Shown here in pieces: positions 19,694 to 28,280 of a stretch of DNA of 64,000 nt (position 1 is the first letter of the stretch; every line of letters begins with the position of its first letter). A program made the translations under genes and the position numbers. The notes under the pieces were generated by a model. That model was not told the origin of the DNA. It did not search any database and saw only the letters and a program-made list of their open reading frames with translations. The stretch is from Clostridium sp. K13 (GTDB lineage Bacteria > Bacillota > Clostridia > Clostridiales > Clostridiaceae): positions 118,814-182,813 of the forward strand of contig NZ_JAASHM010000004.1 of the NCBI RefSeq assembly GCF_019734195.1, read 5' to 3'.

Positions 19694-19820
19694 AATGCTC
19701 AATAGTTATTGATGGCACGCTAAATTTAACTTCTATATTACAATAACACTATATTACTATACAAATTATAACATTTCAACCATTTGTTTTACTTTTTTAT
19801 CTTTAATTTTTAATATTAAG

Positions 19821-21095
19821 TTACTTAGTATTTAATAATTTATCTAAGTATACAGATTTCATTTGTTCACTTGCCATTGCCTTCTTTACTGGTGAAAGCT
19901 TTAATATTGATGATAATATTGCTGCCATTGCTCTATGACTTGTTAACCCTCTATTATCAAAAATAAGATTTGGTAATTGTCCTTTTTCAATTGCCATAAG
20001 TACAACTCTATGAACTGATGTTGCTGGAGTTATTACTCTCTTTTCTCTTGATTTAAGCATAAGGCTATTATTAAAACAGTTTCTTACACATACCCCACAA
20101 CCTAAGCATAAGTCCTTATCAACCTCTGCTACTGTTTTCTCCATTGGTGTTCCTTCATTTATAACAACTCTCTTAATTGCTCCAACGGGACATTCCTTTA
20201 CACATTTCCCGCAGTTTACACATGTATCTTTATTTACTTCTGCAATAAAGTTAGTTGTTTCTACAGGATGCATTACTCCAAACTTTTTAGCTGCAAGCAT
20301 TGCTTCACAACAGCATCCACAACAATTACAAATGAAATTAACTCCCTTTCTAACATTCTCACCACATTGTACTAGGTTACTTTCATATGCTAAATCTAAA
20401 AGCTCTAAGCATTCTGATACATCAACTTTTCTTGCATGACCATATTTAATTAATGATGATGCTGTTCCATTAAAAGTCATACATATATCCATAGGTGAAT
20501 CACATGCTTTACCCATGTGTTTCATCTTATGCCTGCAATAGCACATACTAATGCCTATATCACTTGCTGTTTTTATAATATGTGAAGCCCTTTCATAATC
20601 TAAAATTTCTACTGAATTATCATTTGTAAGTACTTTTTCCTGTACATATACTCTACCTAATTTAGTTTCTGTACTGTAAAATAAGTCTTTTATGAAGTCC
20701 TCTTCCACATTTAAATATTGATAATATAACTCCGCTAATAAATGTTGATCTACATCTCCCCTAGTTCTCATCATACTAAATTCTAAGAACCCAGCCATTG
20801 GTGGTGGTAATAAAAATGTTCTTTTACCCTCATGCTCCATATCTAATAAAATAGCTCTGCTAGCTAATTTATTTAGTATTTTTTCTGATTCTACTGACTT
20901 CATTCCCCAAATCTTTGCTGCTTTTTCTATAGTAAATGCTTGTATTGGGAGTTGTGCAACTAGTTCAGCTTCTTTTTCATCGAAAAGTACCTTTAATATT
21001 TTATAAAGTGTTTCTGATGCAGGGGCCCCCTGTGGGAATCTATTTAATCTTTCTTCTAAGCTTTTGTATGCTGATTTTCCAACTACATGTGACAT
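19821..21095 (-). CDS. 4Fe-4S ferredoxin-domain protein with N-terminal winged-helix-like region
   Basis: 424 residues from ATG 21095 (GGAGG 11 bases upstream); an ATG at 21113 is the alternative. The N-terminal 130 residues resemble a winged helix (AKIWGM...VESEKILNKLASRAIL). The middle has a cysteine cluster CNCCGCCC (about 258-265). Two classic 4Fe-4S motifs follow: CVNCGKCVKECP and CLGCGVCVRNC. The C-terminus is helical. The protein is cytoplasmic and probably carries electrons for an unidentified oxidoreductase. Similar proteins occur as stand-alone genes in anaerobic Firmicutes. It is monocistronic with its own terminator. Confidence 0.82.
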   Translation of the reverse strand: MSHVVGKSAYKSLEERLNRFPQGAPASETLYKILKVLFDEKEAELVAQLPIQAFTIEKAAKIWGMKSVESEKILNKLASRAILLDMEHEGKRTFLLPPPMAGFLEFSMMRTRGDVDQHLLAELYYQYLNVEEDFIKDLFYSTETKLGRVYVQEKVLTNDNSVEILDYERASHIIKTASDIGISMCYCRHKMKHMGKACDSPMDICMTFNGTASSLIKYGHARKVDVSECLELLDLAYESNLVQCGENVRKGVNFICNCCGCCCEAMLAAKKFGVMHPVETTNFIAEVNKDTCVNCGKCVKECPVGAIKRVVINEGTPMEKTVAEVDKDLCLGCGVCVRNCFNNSLMLKSREKRVITPATSVHRVVLMAIEKGQLPNLIFDNRGLTSHRAMAAILSSILKLSPVKKAMASEQMKSVYLDKLLNTK

Positions 21096-21288
21096 TATCT
21101 CAATATCCTCCATTTAACACCTATAGTTTTTACTATTATTTACAATTATTTTCTATATCACTTAATTTTATTCATAGTGTTGTTAATTAACATCTAAAAT
21201 ATTACTTTCTCATAAATAAAAGTCAGATATATTATTTACCAAATAGTAATTAATATATTTGACTTTTATTTAAAAACTTATTTTATTT

Positions 21289-21642
21289 TTATTTTTGCAT
21301 AGCATCATAGTTCTTCCAAATTTGATAGCCATCTTCTTTAGCATACTTTGTATAAACTAACGTATTATCACTTTCATCTTCATATACTGTTAAACTTTGA
21401 ACAAATTGAAATGCTGCATCACTATCATCAGAAACCCCTTCTAGATTTCCACCAAATGCGCTTATTCCACCTAACTTTTCTAATTCTTTAGGTGCTTTCT
21501 TTTCAGCAACTTCACGATCAAAATAATAAGCAGTATCACCTATTACTATATATGGTAAAATGATTCCATCTTCACTTAATACAACCTTATATGTACTATC
21601 TTCGCTTACAAAAAACTTTTCTTTTTCTGTAGAGAATTTATT
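21289..21642 (-). pseudogene. 5'-truncated gene remnant, unknown product
   Basis: An open stretch of 117 codons ends at TAA 21289-21291. It begins directly after an in-frame TAA (21643-21645) with no usable start codon. The translation reads like a real protein (VVLSEDGIILPYIVIGDTAYYF, then QFVQSLTVYEDESDNTLVYT and YQIWKNYDAMQK at the end). I do not recognise the family. The break lies 11 bases from the left 41-bp repeat that borders the bacteriocin cassette. The missing 5' part was therefore probably lost when the cassette arrived. Confidence 0.7.
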
Positions 21643-21655
21643 TTAAATTTTATAG

Positions 21656-21696
21656 ACCTGCGGGGTCAATCCATATATTGAATTGACCCAGCAGGT
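21656..21696. repeat. Left 41-bp hairpin repeat of the bacteriocin cassette
   Basis: A hairpin, ACCTGC-x-GGGTCAAT paired with ATTGACCC-x-GCAGGT, 37 of 41 bases identical to 28231-28271 in the same orientation. It also serves as the terminator after the ABC ATPase gene. Confidence 0.85.
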
Positions 21697-21701
21697 AATT
21701 T

Positions 21702-22337
21702 TTATAATTCTTTTATATTTATTTCTCTATTACACATATTAGCTACTGTTTTATCATGTGTTACAAGTACAATTGTCTTTCCTTCATCATTTAACTGCTT
21801 TAACAACTTTAGTATTATATCTCTATTATCTTCATCCAAAGACCCTGTAGGTTCATCAGCTAGTATAATATCCTTTTCCTTCAACATTAATCTTGCTAAG
21901 GCAACACGTTGTTGTTCTCCACCACTTAATTCAAATATCTTATTATTTAATTTATCTAATAAGCCTACTTTCTCTAAAGCTTCTTCTTTTAATCTCTTCT
22001 TATTTTTATTTTTAACATACTCTAAAGCAATATCTAAATTTTTACTTACTGTATAATTATCTACTAAAGCATAATTTTGAAATAAATAACCTATATTATC
22101 CCTAAATAATTTTAGTTTTACTTTTTCCTTATCAAAAGGATTTTTATTGCTACATATTACTACTTCTCCGGAATCAGGCTTATCTATCAACCCAATAATA
22201 TTTAATAATGTACTCTTACCTACCCCACTAGGCCCTGTTATTGCTACCATTTCCCCTTTTTTAATTGAGAAATCTAAGTTCTTAAATAAATATTTATTAC
22301 TATAGCTTTTATTTATATTTTTTAATTCTATAATCAT
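21702..22337 (-). CDS. Bacteriocin-type ABC transporter ATP-binding protein (lactococcin 972 group)
   Basis: 211 residues. Walker A GPSGVGKS (about 36-43), Q-loop LFQNYALVDNY, signature LSGGEQQR, Walker B IILADEPTGSLD and H-loop VTHD. The short length and MacB/LolD-like sequence match the ATPase usually found with lactococcin-972 genes. It should pair with the membrane protein encoded 24 bases upstream, for export of the peptide or self-protection. It is the last gene of the four-gene minus-strand cluster and ends at the 41-bp hairpin repeat. Confidence 0.9.
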   Translation of the reverse strand: MIIELKNINKSYSNKYLFKNLDFSIKKGEMVAITGPSGVGKSTLLNIIGLIDKPDSGEVVICSNKNPFDKEKVKLKLFRDNIGYLFQNYALVDNYTVSKNLDIALEYVKNKNKKRLKEEALEKVGLLDKLNNKIFELSGGEQQRVALARLMLKEKDIILADEPTGSLDEDNRDIILKLLKQLNDEGKTIVLVTHDKTVANMCNREINIKEL

Positions 22338-22361
22338 CTCAATATCCCTCTTCTTTAACCT

Positions 22362-24557
22362 CTATTTTGTTTTTAAAACGCTTAATATCTCATTACTCTC
22401 TATCTTCTTTAATACTACATACATAATTAATATTTCTAATATTGCAAGAGAAATTATTATTTTTAATGCTTCTAAAATAGAAGACACTCCTAAAATATAT
22501 CCTCCTATTAAAATTCCTATCCAAGTTCCTACTATTAATAAGATAAATTTATTATGTCGCCTTATATATGAATATCCATTTATCTTTTTTATGGCATTAA
22601 TATACTTATTTCTTTGTATATAATTTATTATCATATATATTGATAATAATATTTCTAAAATTAAAATTATTATCATTGAAATAATGTATTCATTAATTGT
22701 ATTTTCTAATTTATAAATATATGAATCAACCTCACTATATAGGGTATTTGCACTAAGTATATCCTTTTCCATATTTAATTTTTTTATATCACCTGATATT
22801 TTAGAGTACGCATCTCCCTCTACACTTCCATCAACTTTTGCAAAGAAACTTCCACCACTTATAAAACTTAGATAACTATCTCCCCCAATATTTTCTGAAT
22901 TTATTACAATATGAATAGCATCTATAATAGCATTTTGATTTTCTATCTCTAACGATGGATTGTATAAAAATGATTCTTGTCCATTTTTAGTATATATAAT
23001 TTCAATTTTTACCTCTGGATGTTCAATATCTTCATTATTCATATATTCATTATAAATATCTTCATCTATAAATCTCCTAAACTGATATATTTCTTTATAT
23101 ACTTCTAACAATTCATCTTTAATTTCCTTATACTTTTCTGGAACTAATATAATTAAATAATCCCCATACTCATCTTCTATAGAAATTTCGTTACCATTTA
23201 CATCATATATTGGATTTTGCCTTAAGTATTCTGCATTTACTTCTAGCGCATTTCCATCAATAGGATCATATTCTTTTCTATTTTCTAATCTTTCCTCTTC
23301 ATAAAACCTATTGTATAAAATATAGTCTGAAGGAGATATAAGAAGTCCACCCTTATTATTATAGTATTTAAAAAACTCCCTACACCTTAAACCTTGATTA
23401 TAATTCCATATTATTTGTTCTGTATCCCTATATTTATCACTCATATTAACATATACATAATTATTTGTAGTTTTCCATTTTTCTAAATTTTTGTTTTGAT
23501 ATATTAAACTATTATAACTACTTAGTAAATTCATTATTATTGCTACTAACACAATAGAAAATGATAACTTACTAATATAATTTAAACTTTGAATAAGTAC
23601 CATTGGCTTTTTATTATTTAACATATCTTTTATTTTTATATTATCTATATTTAATGACACTACCATTTCTATAAATATTAAAATCACTGAAAACATTATT
23701 AATACAATAATTAAAATTTTAAAATAATCTAATACGTAATTTAAGTTGTTATAACAATATAAATATAACCCTACTATTAAAATTGAAAGCATTAAGGTTC
23801 CACAATGCATTATTAATACTTCTTTAAATAAGTCCTTGAATATTATTTTACTATCTGAATGTCCTAACATCTTTTTTATAGCAAACTCTTTATATCTGAA
23901 GATTATATAATATATAAAAGCTAGTACAACTGATATTAGTAATATTAAAACTAATATTAAATACTTTATTTCTATAGTATTTAATATACTCCCTCCATTA
24001 GTTATACTCCCTCCATCTCCATCATATAATTTACATTTTAGTCTATCTGTAAATTCTACTTTTATATTTTCAAATTCATTTATATCATCTGTTTGAACTA
24101 AATATTCTCCAATAACATTTTCATTTACAGCTTCATTTAACCCCTTTATTCTTATAATTAAATTTCTATTAAAAACTCCAATTTCTTTATTTTCTGATGA
24201 TAAATATCCTTCATTTAAAATTAAATTTTCAATTGAGCCATTATATTTAATATGAAATTTATCTTTTAATTTATTTTCATCTGCTAAAGCAGTGTATACA
24301 GTTATTATCATATCCTCTGAGTCCGTTAACTGATTATATACTACCTTATAAATATTTATCCCTATATCTTTACTTAGTTTATCTATTTCATTTAATAGAT
24401 TTTCATTATCTATGCTATTTTCAAATTCATCTATTCTTATACTTTTTACATTACTTGTATATACTGCTTCTAATTCCTTAGTAGAATATACTTGTAAATA
24501 TATAAATGAAACTAACAAATAACTAATAGTTAATATTCCTATAATTATTTTTTTCAT
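22362..24557 (-). CDS. Bacteriocin-associated integral membrane protein (DUF1430/FtsX-like permease)
   Basis: 731 residues. One N-terminal membrane helix, an extracellular domain (about 30-195), three helices (about 195-300), a fourth near 325-345, a second large extracellular domain (about 360-600), and three C-terminal helices. This is the MacB-like layout of the large permease or immunity protein of lactococcin-972 loci. The motif FRYKEFAIKKMLGHS after the second helix is the FtsX-family coupling segment, with a second partial copy (NKYINAIKKINGYS) near the C-terminus. It lies 21 bases from the lipoprotein gene and 24 from the ATPase gene, so it is clearly co-transcribed. Confidence 0.85.
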   Translation of the reverse strand: MKKIIIGILTISYLLVSFIYLQVYSTKELEAVYTSNVKSIRIDEFENSIDNENLLNEIDKLSKDIGINIYKVVYNQLTDSEDMIITVYTALADENKLKDKFHIKYNGSIENLILNEGYLSSENKEIGVFNRNLIIRIKGLNEAVNENVIGEYLVQTDDINEFENIKVEFTDRLKCKLYDGDGGSITNGGSILNTIEIKYLILVLILLISVVLAFIYYIIFRYKEFAIKKMLGHSDSKIIFKDLFKEVLIMHCGTLMLSILIVGLYLYCYNNLNYVLDYFKILIIVLIMFSVILIFIEMVVSLNIDNIKIKDMLNNKKPMVLIQSLNYISKLSFSIVLVAIIMNLLSSYNSLIYQNKNLEKWKTTNNYVYVNMSDKYRDTEQIIWNYNQGLRCREFFKYYNNKGGLLISPSDYILYNRFYEEERLENRKEYDPIDGNALEVNAEYLRQNPIYDVNGNEISIEDEYGDYLIILVPEKYKEIKDELLEVYKEIYQFRRFIDEDIYNEYMNNEDIEHPEVKIEIIYTKNGQESFLYNPSLEIENQNAIIDAIHIVINSENIGGDSYLSFISGGSFFAKVDGSVEGDAYSKISGDIKKLNMEKDILSANTLYSEVDSYIYKLENTINEYIISMIIILILEILLSIYMIINYIQRNKYINAIKKINGYSYIRRHNKFILLIVGTWIGILIGGYILGVSSILEALKIIISLAILEILIMYVVLKKIESNEILSVLKTK

Positions 24558-24578
24558 AAATTCTCACTTTCCTTTTCC

Positions 24579-26738
24579 CTATTCTGATAAATAAATTTCC
24601 AAATTATCATTTATTTTATTTATCGCCTCTTCTATATTTATATCCCCTTCAATATAGCTTATAAATTCATTCTTAACTTTATCTAAAATAATACTATTGC
24701 TATTAATAACCTTATTTAATGAAGAAGTATAATTTGTTATATTCTCAATATCATTCTCTGTTAATTTTATAGCTTCTAATAAATCACCTTCACCATTTTC
24801 ATCCATAATGACAACTCCAGAGTCATAATCTTTAATTTCATATAAAACGCTTTTAAAAACTTCTTTATTAACTGATAAATTGCTAAGCTCTGTATTATAA
24901 AAGCTTCCTTTCAATATTGAATTAATAAATTCTTTAGATATATCTTTATTTTTAGAATTTGAATTTACTGAAATAATATCTTTTGGTTTAAAACAATTCT
25001 CATTATTACTATTCCATAATGAATATTCACAATTATATTGCTTCTGGACTCCACTTAAAAACAAAATATCCTTATAGCTATTTATATTACAAATATTTAT
25101 ATTGGCATTTTTATGAACTAAATATAACGCAAGAAAATTATCTATATACTGCCTGTTATCTTGAATAATCTCTTCTTCATAATCTGATAAATTGCTAGCT
25201 GTTAAATCATAAATTTCTTTAAGCTTATTTAATGAATCTTTTATAGCTTCAATATTTAAACTTTTATCGTCTTTTAATATATTAGTAGATATACTATCAT
25301 AAAAGGTATCAATAATTTCTTCTGCTGACGATATATTTAAGATTATCTCTTCATTATTTATGTTTTCTTCACATTTTAAAATTAAAGAATTTAAATCTTT
25401 TATATCAGATACATCTTGTCCTATAATTATTGGAATACTAAAAGCTGTAGGAATAGAGTATATATTACCATCCTTCTCATACTCATTAATTATATTATCA
25501 AATAAACTTTCTTCATTTTTCTCCACTATATCATTTAGGTTTTCTAGTATTTTTTTCTCAATATAGATATCTGTATTTAAGTGATCTAAAAATAAAATAT
25601 CTGGACCTTTACCGCTTAAAAGTTCTGTATTTAAGGCTAATATAGCATCATTTTCATTTATTTCATTATTTTCTGATATACCATATGTATATTTAAAGTC
25701 TATTTCTGGATAACTATATTTAAAATTTAACAGGTAATTTCTTATAGTTTCATTTTCATATAATGAATAAACAATAAATTCTTCTTTATTATTTTCCACA
25801 TTAATTCGTAGCTTTGACTCTCCAAATGTATATTTATATAGTTTATCTTCATCTTCACTATTTACTCCGTAGGCTAATATATTACTGTCATCTAACACTA
25901 AAAACTTGTTTAATTTTATATCTGTATTATTTAATTGAGTATTATCTATATTAAAAAGTAATTCTACTTCATTGTTATCATGTTCATACTTATATATTCC
26001 TTCATCACTTTTGAAGTAAATATCATCAGAATTATTATTAGTAAAAATAATACAATTATTATAATCACTTAATTTCTCAACAGATTTTATAGCTTCACCT
26101 GTTTCTATATCGTAAATAGCTATTAACTCCTTATCACTATCATCAATAATTAACCTATTATTAGATAATTGTATTTGGGGCATAATAACATCCTTATATT
26201 CCCTAATTAAATTGCCTTGTTCTAAATTATAATGTAGTAATTTTTCTTCAGCTTCAAACTGTATTACTAAATCCTTATTATTTATATATATTTCTTTAGC
26301 TTTATTTTCTAAACTTAAGTTAGATACTTCATAATCATTAATATCAGCTAATAATATTTTTTCACTCTTATTATTCTCATCTAAATAATGAATAACTACT
26401 TTCCCATTTGAATTCAAATCAGCTGATATAATTTGAGTAGTATCTTTTATTTGTGATTTTATAAAATTCACCTCTTTTTTTTCCCATTCTTCAAAATCTT
26501 TGTTGACTTTAAAATATACTAAGTCATCATTATTATTACTTCCTAATATTAATAAACTCTCATCATTTACCTTGATGATTTTAAATATTTTATTTATTTC
26601 CTCTGAAATCTCAATTTTTTCTTCCGAAACTAAGGTGTCTTGAATACTTTCTTTTTCTTTATTAGAGCATCCAGTAATATTTATTAAAATTAATATACTT
26701 ATAATAAAAATATTACATATATCTTTAAACTTCTTCAC
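24579..26738 (-). CDS. 719-residue lipoprotein: propeller-like domain plus extracellular solute-binding domain
   Basis: Signal peptide with lipobox ITGC gives lipid-modified C24. Residues about 50-330 are repeating beta-strand segments with KIILADIND- and YDIETGEAI-like turns, suggesting a beta-propeller. Residues about 335-719 resemble an ABC sugar-type solute-binding protein (NYLLNFKYSYPEIDFKYTYG, LLSGKGPDILFLD, LENLNDIVEKN, DGNIYSIPTAFSIPIIIG). No sugar permease is nearby; the gene sits between the bacteriocin peptide and its membrane protein. It may be an immunity, receptor or sensing lipoprotein at the producer's surface. This gene is not part of the lactococcin-972 loci I know, so its function is open. 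Confidence 0.8.
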   Translation of the reverse strand: MKKFKDICNIFIISILILINITGCSNKEKESIQDTLVSEEKIEISEEINKIFKIIKVNDESLLILGSNNNDDLVYFKVNKDFEEWEKKEVNFIKSQIKDTTQIISADLNSNGKVVIHYLDENNKSEKILLADINDYEVSNLSLENKAKEIYINNKDLVIQFEAEEKLLHYNLEQGNLIREYKDVIMPQIQLSNNRLIIDDSDKELIAIYDIETGEAIKSVEKLSDYNNCIIFTNNNSDDIYFKSDEGIYKYEHDNNEVELLFNIDNTQLNNTDIKLNKFLVLDDSNILAYGVNSEDEDKLYKYTFGESKLRINVENNKEEFIVYSLYENETIRNYLLNFKYSYPEIDFKYTYGISENNEINENDAILALNTELLSGKGPDILFLDHLNTDIYIEKKILENLNDIVEKNEESLFDNIINEYEKDGNIYSIPTAFSIPIIIGQDVSDIKDLNSLILKCEENINNEEIILNISSAEEIIDTFYDSISTNILKDDKSLNIEAIKDSLNKLKEIYDLTASNLSDYEEEIIQDNRQYIDNFLALYLVHKNANINICNINSYKDILFLSGVQKQYNCEYSLWNSNNENCFKPKDIISVNSNSKNKDISKEFINSILKGSFYNTELSNLSVNKEVFKSVLYEIKDYDSGVVIMDENGEGDLLEAIKLTENDIENITNYTSSLNKVINSNSIILDKVKNEFISYIEGDINIEEAINKINDNLEIYLSE

Positions 26739-26772
26739 ATAATATTCCCCCTCAACCTTATATTAAAATTTA

Positions 26773-26810
26773 TTAAATTCCTACTTATAAAATTTTAAGT
26801 AGGAATTTAA
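26773..26810 (-). terminator. Intercistronic attenuator hairpin after the bacteriocin gene
   Basis: A perfect 15-bp stem (26773-26787 with 26796-26810, 8-base loop) lies between the peptide gene and the lipoprotein gene, followed by AATAAATTTTAAT. The weak U tract suggests partial termination, giving more peptide mRNA than downstream mRNA. Confidence 0.65.
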
Positions 26811-26837
26811 TATTTCTAACATTTTAGATAATTTATT

Positions 26838-27137
26838 TTATCTAGTTTTACCAAAAGACTCATTACCAGTAAGAGTTCTATTTATACTTGCATAAGATGT
26901 TTTATCAACAGGCATCCATTTACTTACACACGAATCTCCTTTACCATTTATAGCAGTTGATCTATGTTCCTTACCTGCATGAAAATAATTTGAATAACAC
27001 TCCGAAATTGTTACTCCATAGTATAGTATTCCTCCACTAAGGTTCTTTTTAGCAGCCATTGCTACTGCTGAATTTGATAAAATTACTCCCCCTAAAACTA
27101 ATGCTGTTATTGACTTTTTAATATTTTTTATTTTCAT
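26838..27137 (-). CDS. Lactococcin 972-like secreted bacteriocin
   Basis: 99 residues. Sec signal peptide 1-28 (cleavage after AMA), mature peptide about 71 residues. The mature part starts with GGILYYGV (35-42), then YSNYFH (48-53), KEH (56-58), STAING, and ends NRTLTGNESF. This matches the lactococcin-972 pattern of GG-x(3)-YGV, YSNYxH and a terminal N-L-T segment. Family members block septum formation through lipid II. Two cysteines (C47, C70), unusual for this family, could form a disulfide. GGGGGG lies 9 bases before the ATG. It heads the four-gene cluster with an ABC ATPase and large membrane protein. The peptide activity is inferred; the family match is strong by pattern. Confidence 0.85.
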   Translation of the reverse strand: MKIKNIKKSITALVLGGVILSNSAVAMAAKKNLSGGILYYGVTISECYSNYFHAGKEHRSTAINGKGDSCVSKWMPVDKTSYASINRTLTGNESFGKTR

Positions 27138-27499
27138 TATGTTGTCCCCCCGAACTTAATTTTGTTTTTTGATACCGATATCACACTTATATAATAACCA
27201 TTTTTTTACATAAAATTTCGTTTATATAATAATTTATTTGTTTTTTCTAATTTTTGCGATTTATACTGTTAATAGATTCACTTTTTACTTAAAATTTATC
27301 ATTTTTTATTTAAATCTTATAAAATTCTTTTATTTCTAATAAAATTCATTATATTATTCTTATCTGATATTATTATTTTGTAGGTTTTTACAAAAAATAA
27401 TAAATAATACTCTTTTTTACATATTTTCATTGAATAAAGTTTTTAAATCATGGTAAAATATTCTGGTAACGTTTTCTATTTTATTAAAAGGAGATTATT
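27138..27499. promoter_or_regulatory. Divergent control region of the bacteriocin cluster
   Basis: It lies between the peptide gene (minus) and the LytTR regulator (plus). A likely promoter for the regulator is TTGAAT (27430-27435), 18 bases, then TAAAAT (27454-27459) with an extended TGG. Direct repeats ATAAAATTC at 27319-27327 and 27339-27347 are 20 bases apart, close to the two-turn spacing of LytTR operators. TACTGTTAAT near 27264 resembles a LytTR half-site. A minus-strand -10 candidate, TTATAT, lies near 27195. Confidence 0.45.
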
Positions 27500-28222
27500 A
27501 TGCTTAAAGTTTATATTTGTGAAGATGAGTATTATCAACAACTTTATTTAAAAGAAATAATATCTAATACTATTTGTATTGAAAATTATGATATGGAGCT
27601 TTCATTAGTAACTTCTAATCCTTATAAGTTATTAGATAATATAAAAGATACAAATTATACTGGAATATACTTTTTAGATGTACATTTAAATTCAGATATT
27701 GATGGAATAAAGCTTGCTGAAAAAATACGTTATTATGACCCTAGATGTTTTATAATATTCATAACTGCTGATCCAAGCAAAAGTAGTAAAATATTCTTTC
27801 ATAAAGTTGAAGCCATGGATTATATATTGAAAACTGATTTTAAAAGTATACCAATAAGAATAAAAGATTGTATAAAAAGTGCTCATGATAAAATATCAAA
27901 AGTGACTAAACTTCACAAGGTACTTACTATAAAAGCTAATGATAAAATACTAAACATTGATTATGACAAAATTTTATTTTTTGAAACATCATCAACTATT
28001 CATAAGGTCGTAGTTCATTGTATGGATAAAAAAATAGAATTCTATAAAAAAATGAAAGAATTAGAAGCAATATTAGATGATAGATTTTGCAGATGCCATA
28101 ATTCTTTTATAGTAAATAAAGATAAAATCAGAGAAATTAATAAAAAAGATAGAATAGCTTATATGCTTAATGGCGAGGAATGTTTAATTTCAACTCGTGG
28201 AATAAAATTTCTTATAAAATAA
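27500..28222 (+). CDS. LytTR-family response regulator of the bacteriocin locus
   Basis: 240 residues. Receiver domain 1-125 with acidic E8-D9, phospho-acceptor D60 in YFLDVHLNSDIDG, and FITAD with the later K of YILKTD. A LytTR DNA-binding domain follows (about 138-240: ILFFETSSTIHKVVVHC, CRCHNSFIVNKDKI). Such AgrA/ComE-like regulators typically control bacteriocin or quorum-sensing genes. It is divergent from the peptide gene. No histidine kinase or pheromone gene is visible nearby, so its signal must come from elsewhere or from the lipoprotein (inference). AAAGGAG lies 8 bases before the ATG. Confidence 0.92.
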   Translation: MLKVYICEDEYYQQLYLKEIISNTICIENYDMELSLVTSNPYKLLDNIKDTNYTGIYFLDVHLNSDIDGIKLAEKIRYYDPRCFIIFITADPSKSSKIFFHKVEAMDYILKTDFKSIPIRIKDCIKSAHDKISKVTKLHKVLTIKANDKILNIDYDKILFFETSSTIHKVVVHCMDKKIEFYKKMKELEAILDDRFCRCHNSFIVNKDKIREINKKDRIAYMLNGEECLISTRGIKFLIK

Positions 28223-28230
28223 TAAAATCT

Positions 28231-28271
28231 ACCTGCAGGATTAATCCATATATTGAATTGACCCCGCAGGT
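28231..28271. repeat. Right 41-bp hairpin repeat of the bacteriocin cassette
   Basis: A direct-repeat partner of 21656-21696 with four differences, three of them in the left arm. It lies between convergent genes, has T-rich exits both ways, and acts as a bidirectional terminator. Confidence 0.85.
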
Positions 28272-28280
28272 AGAATTTTT

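Noticed and set aside
22362..24557. FtsX/lipoprotein-release (MacB) transporter unrelated to bacteriocin
   Set aside because: The size, two large external domains, short partner ATPase and adjacency to the lactococcin-972-like peptide fit the bacteriocin-associated family better.
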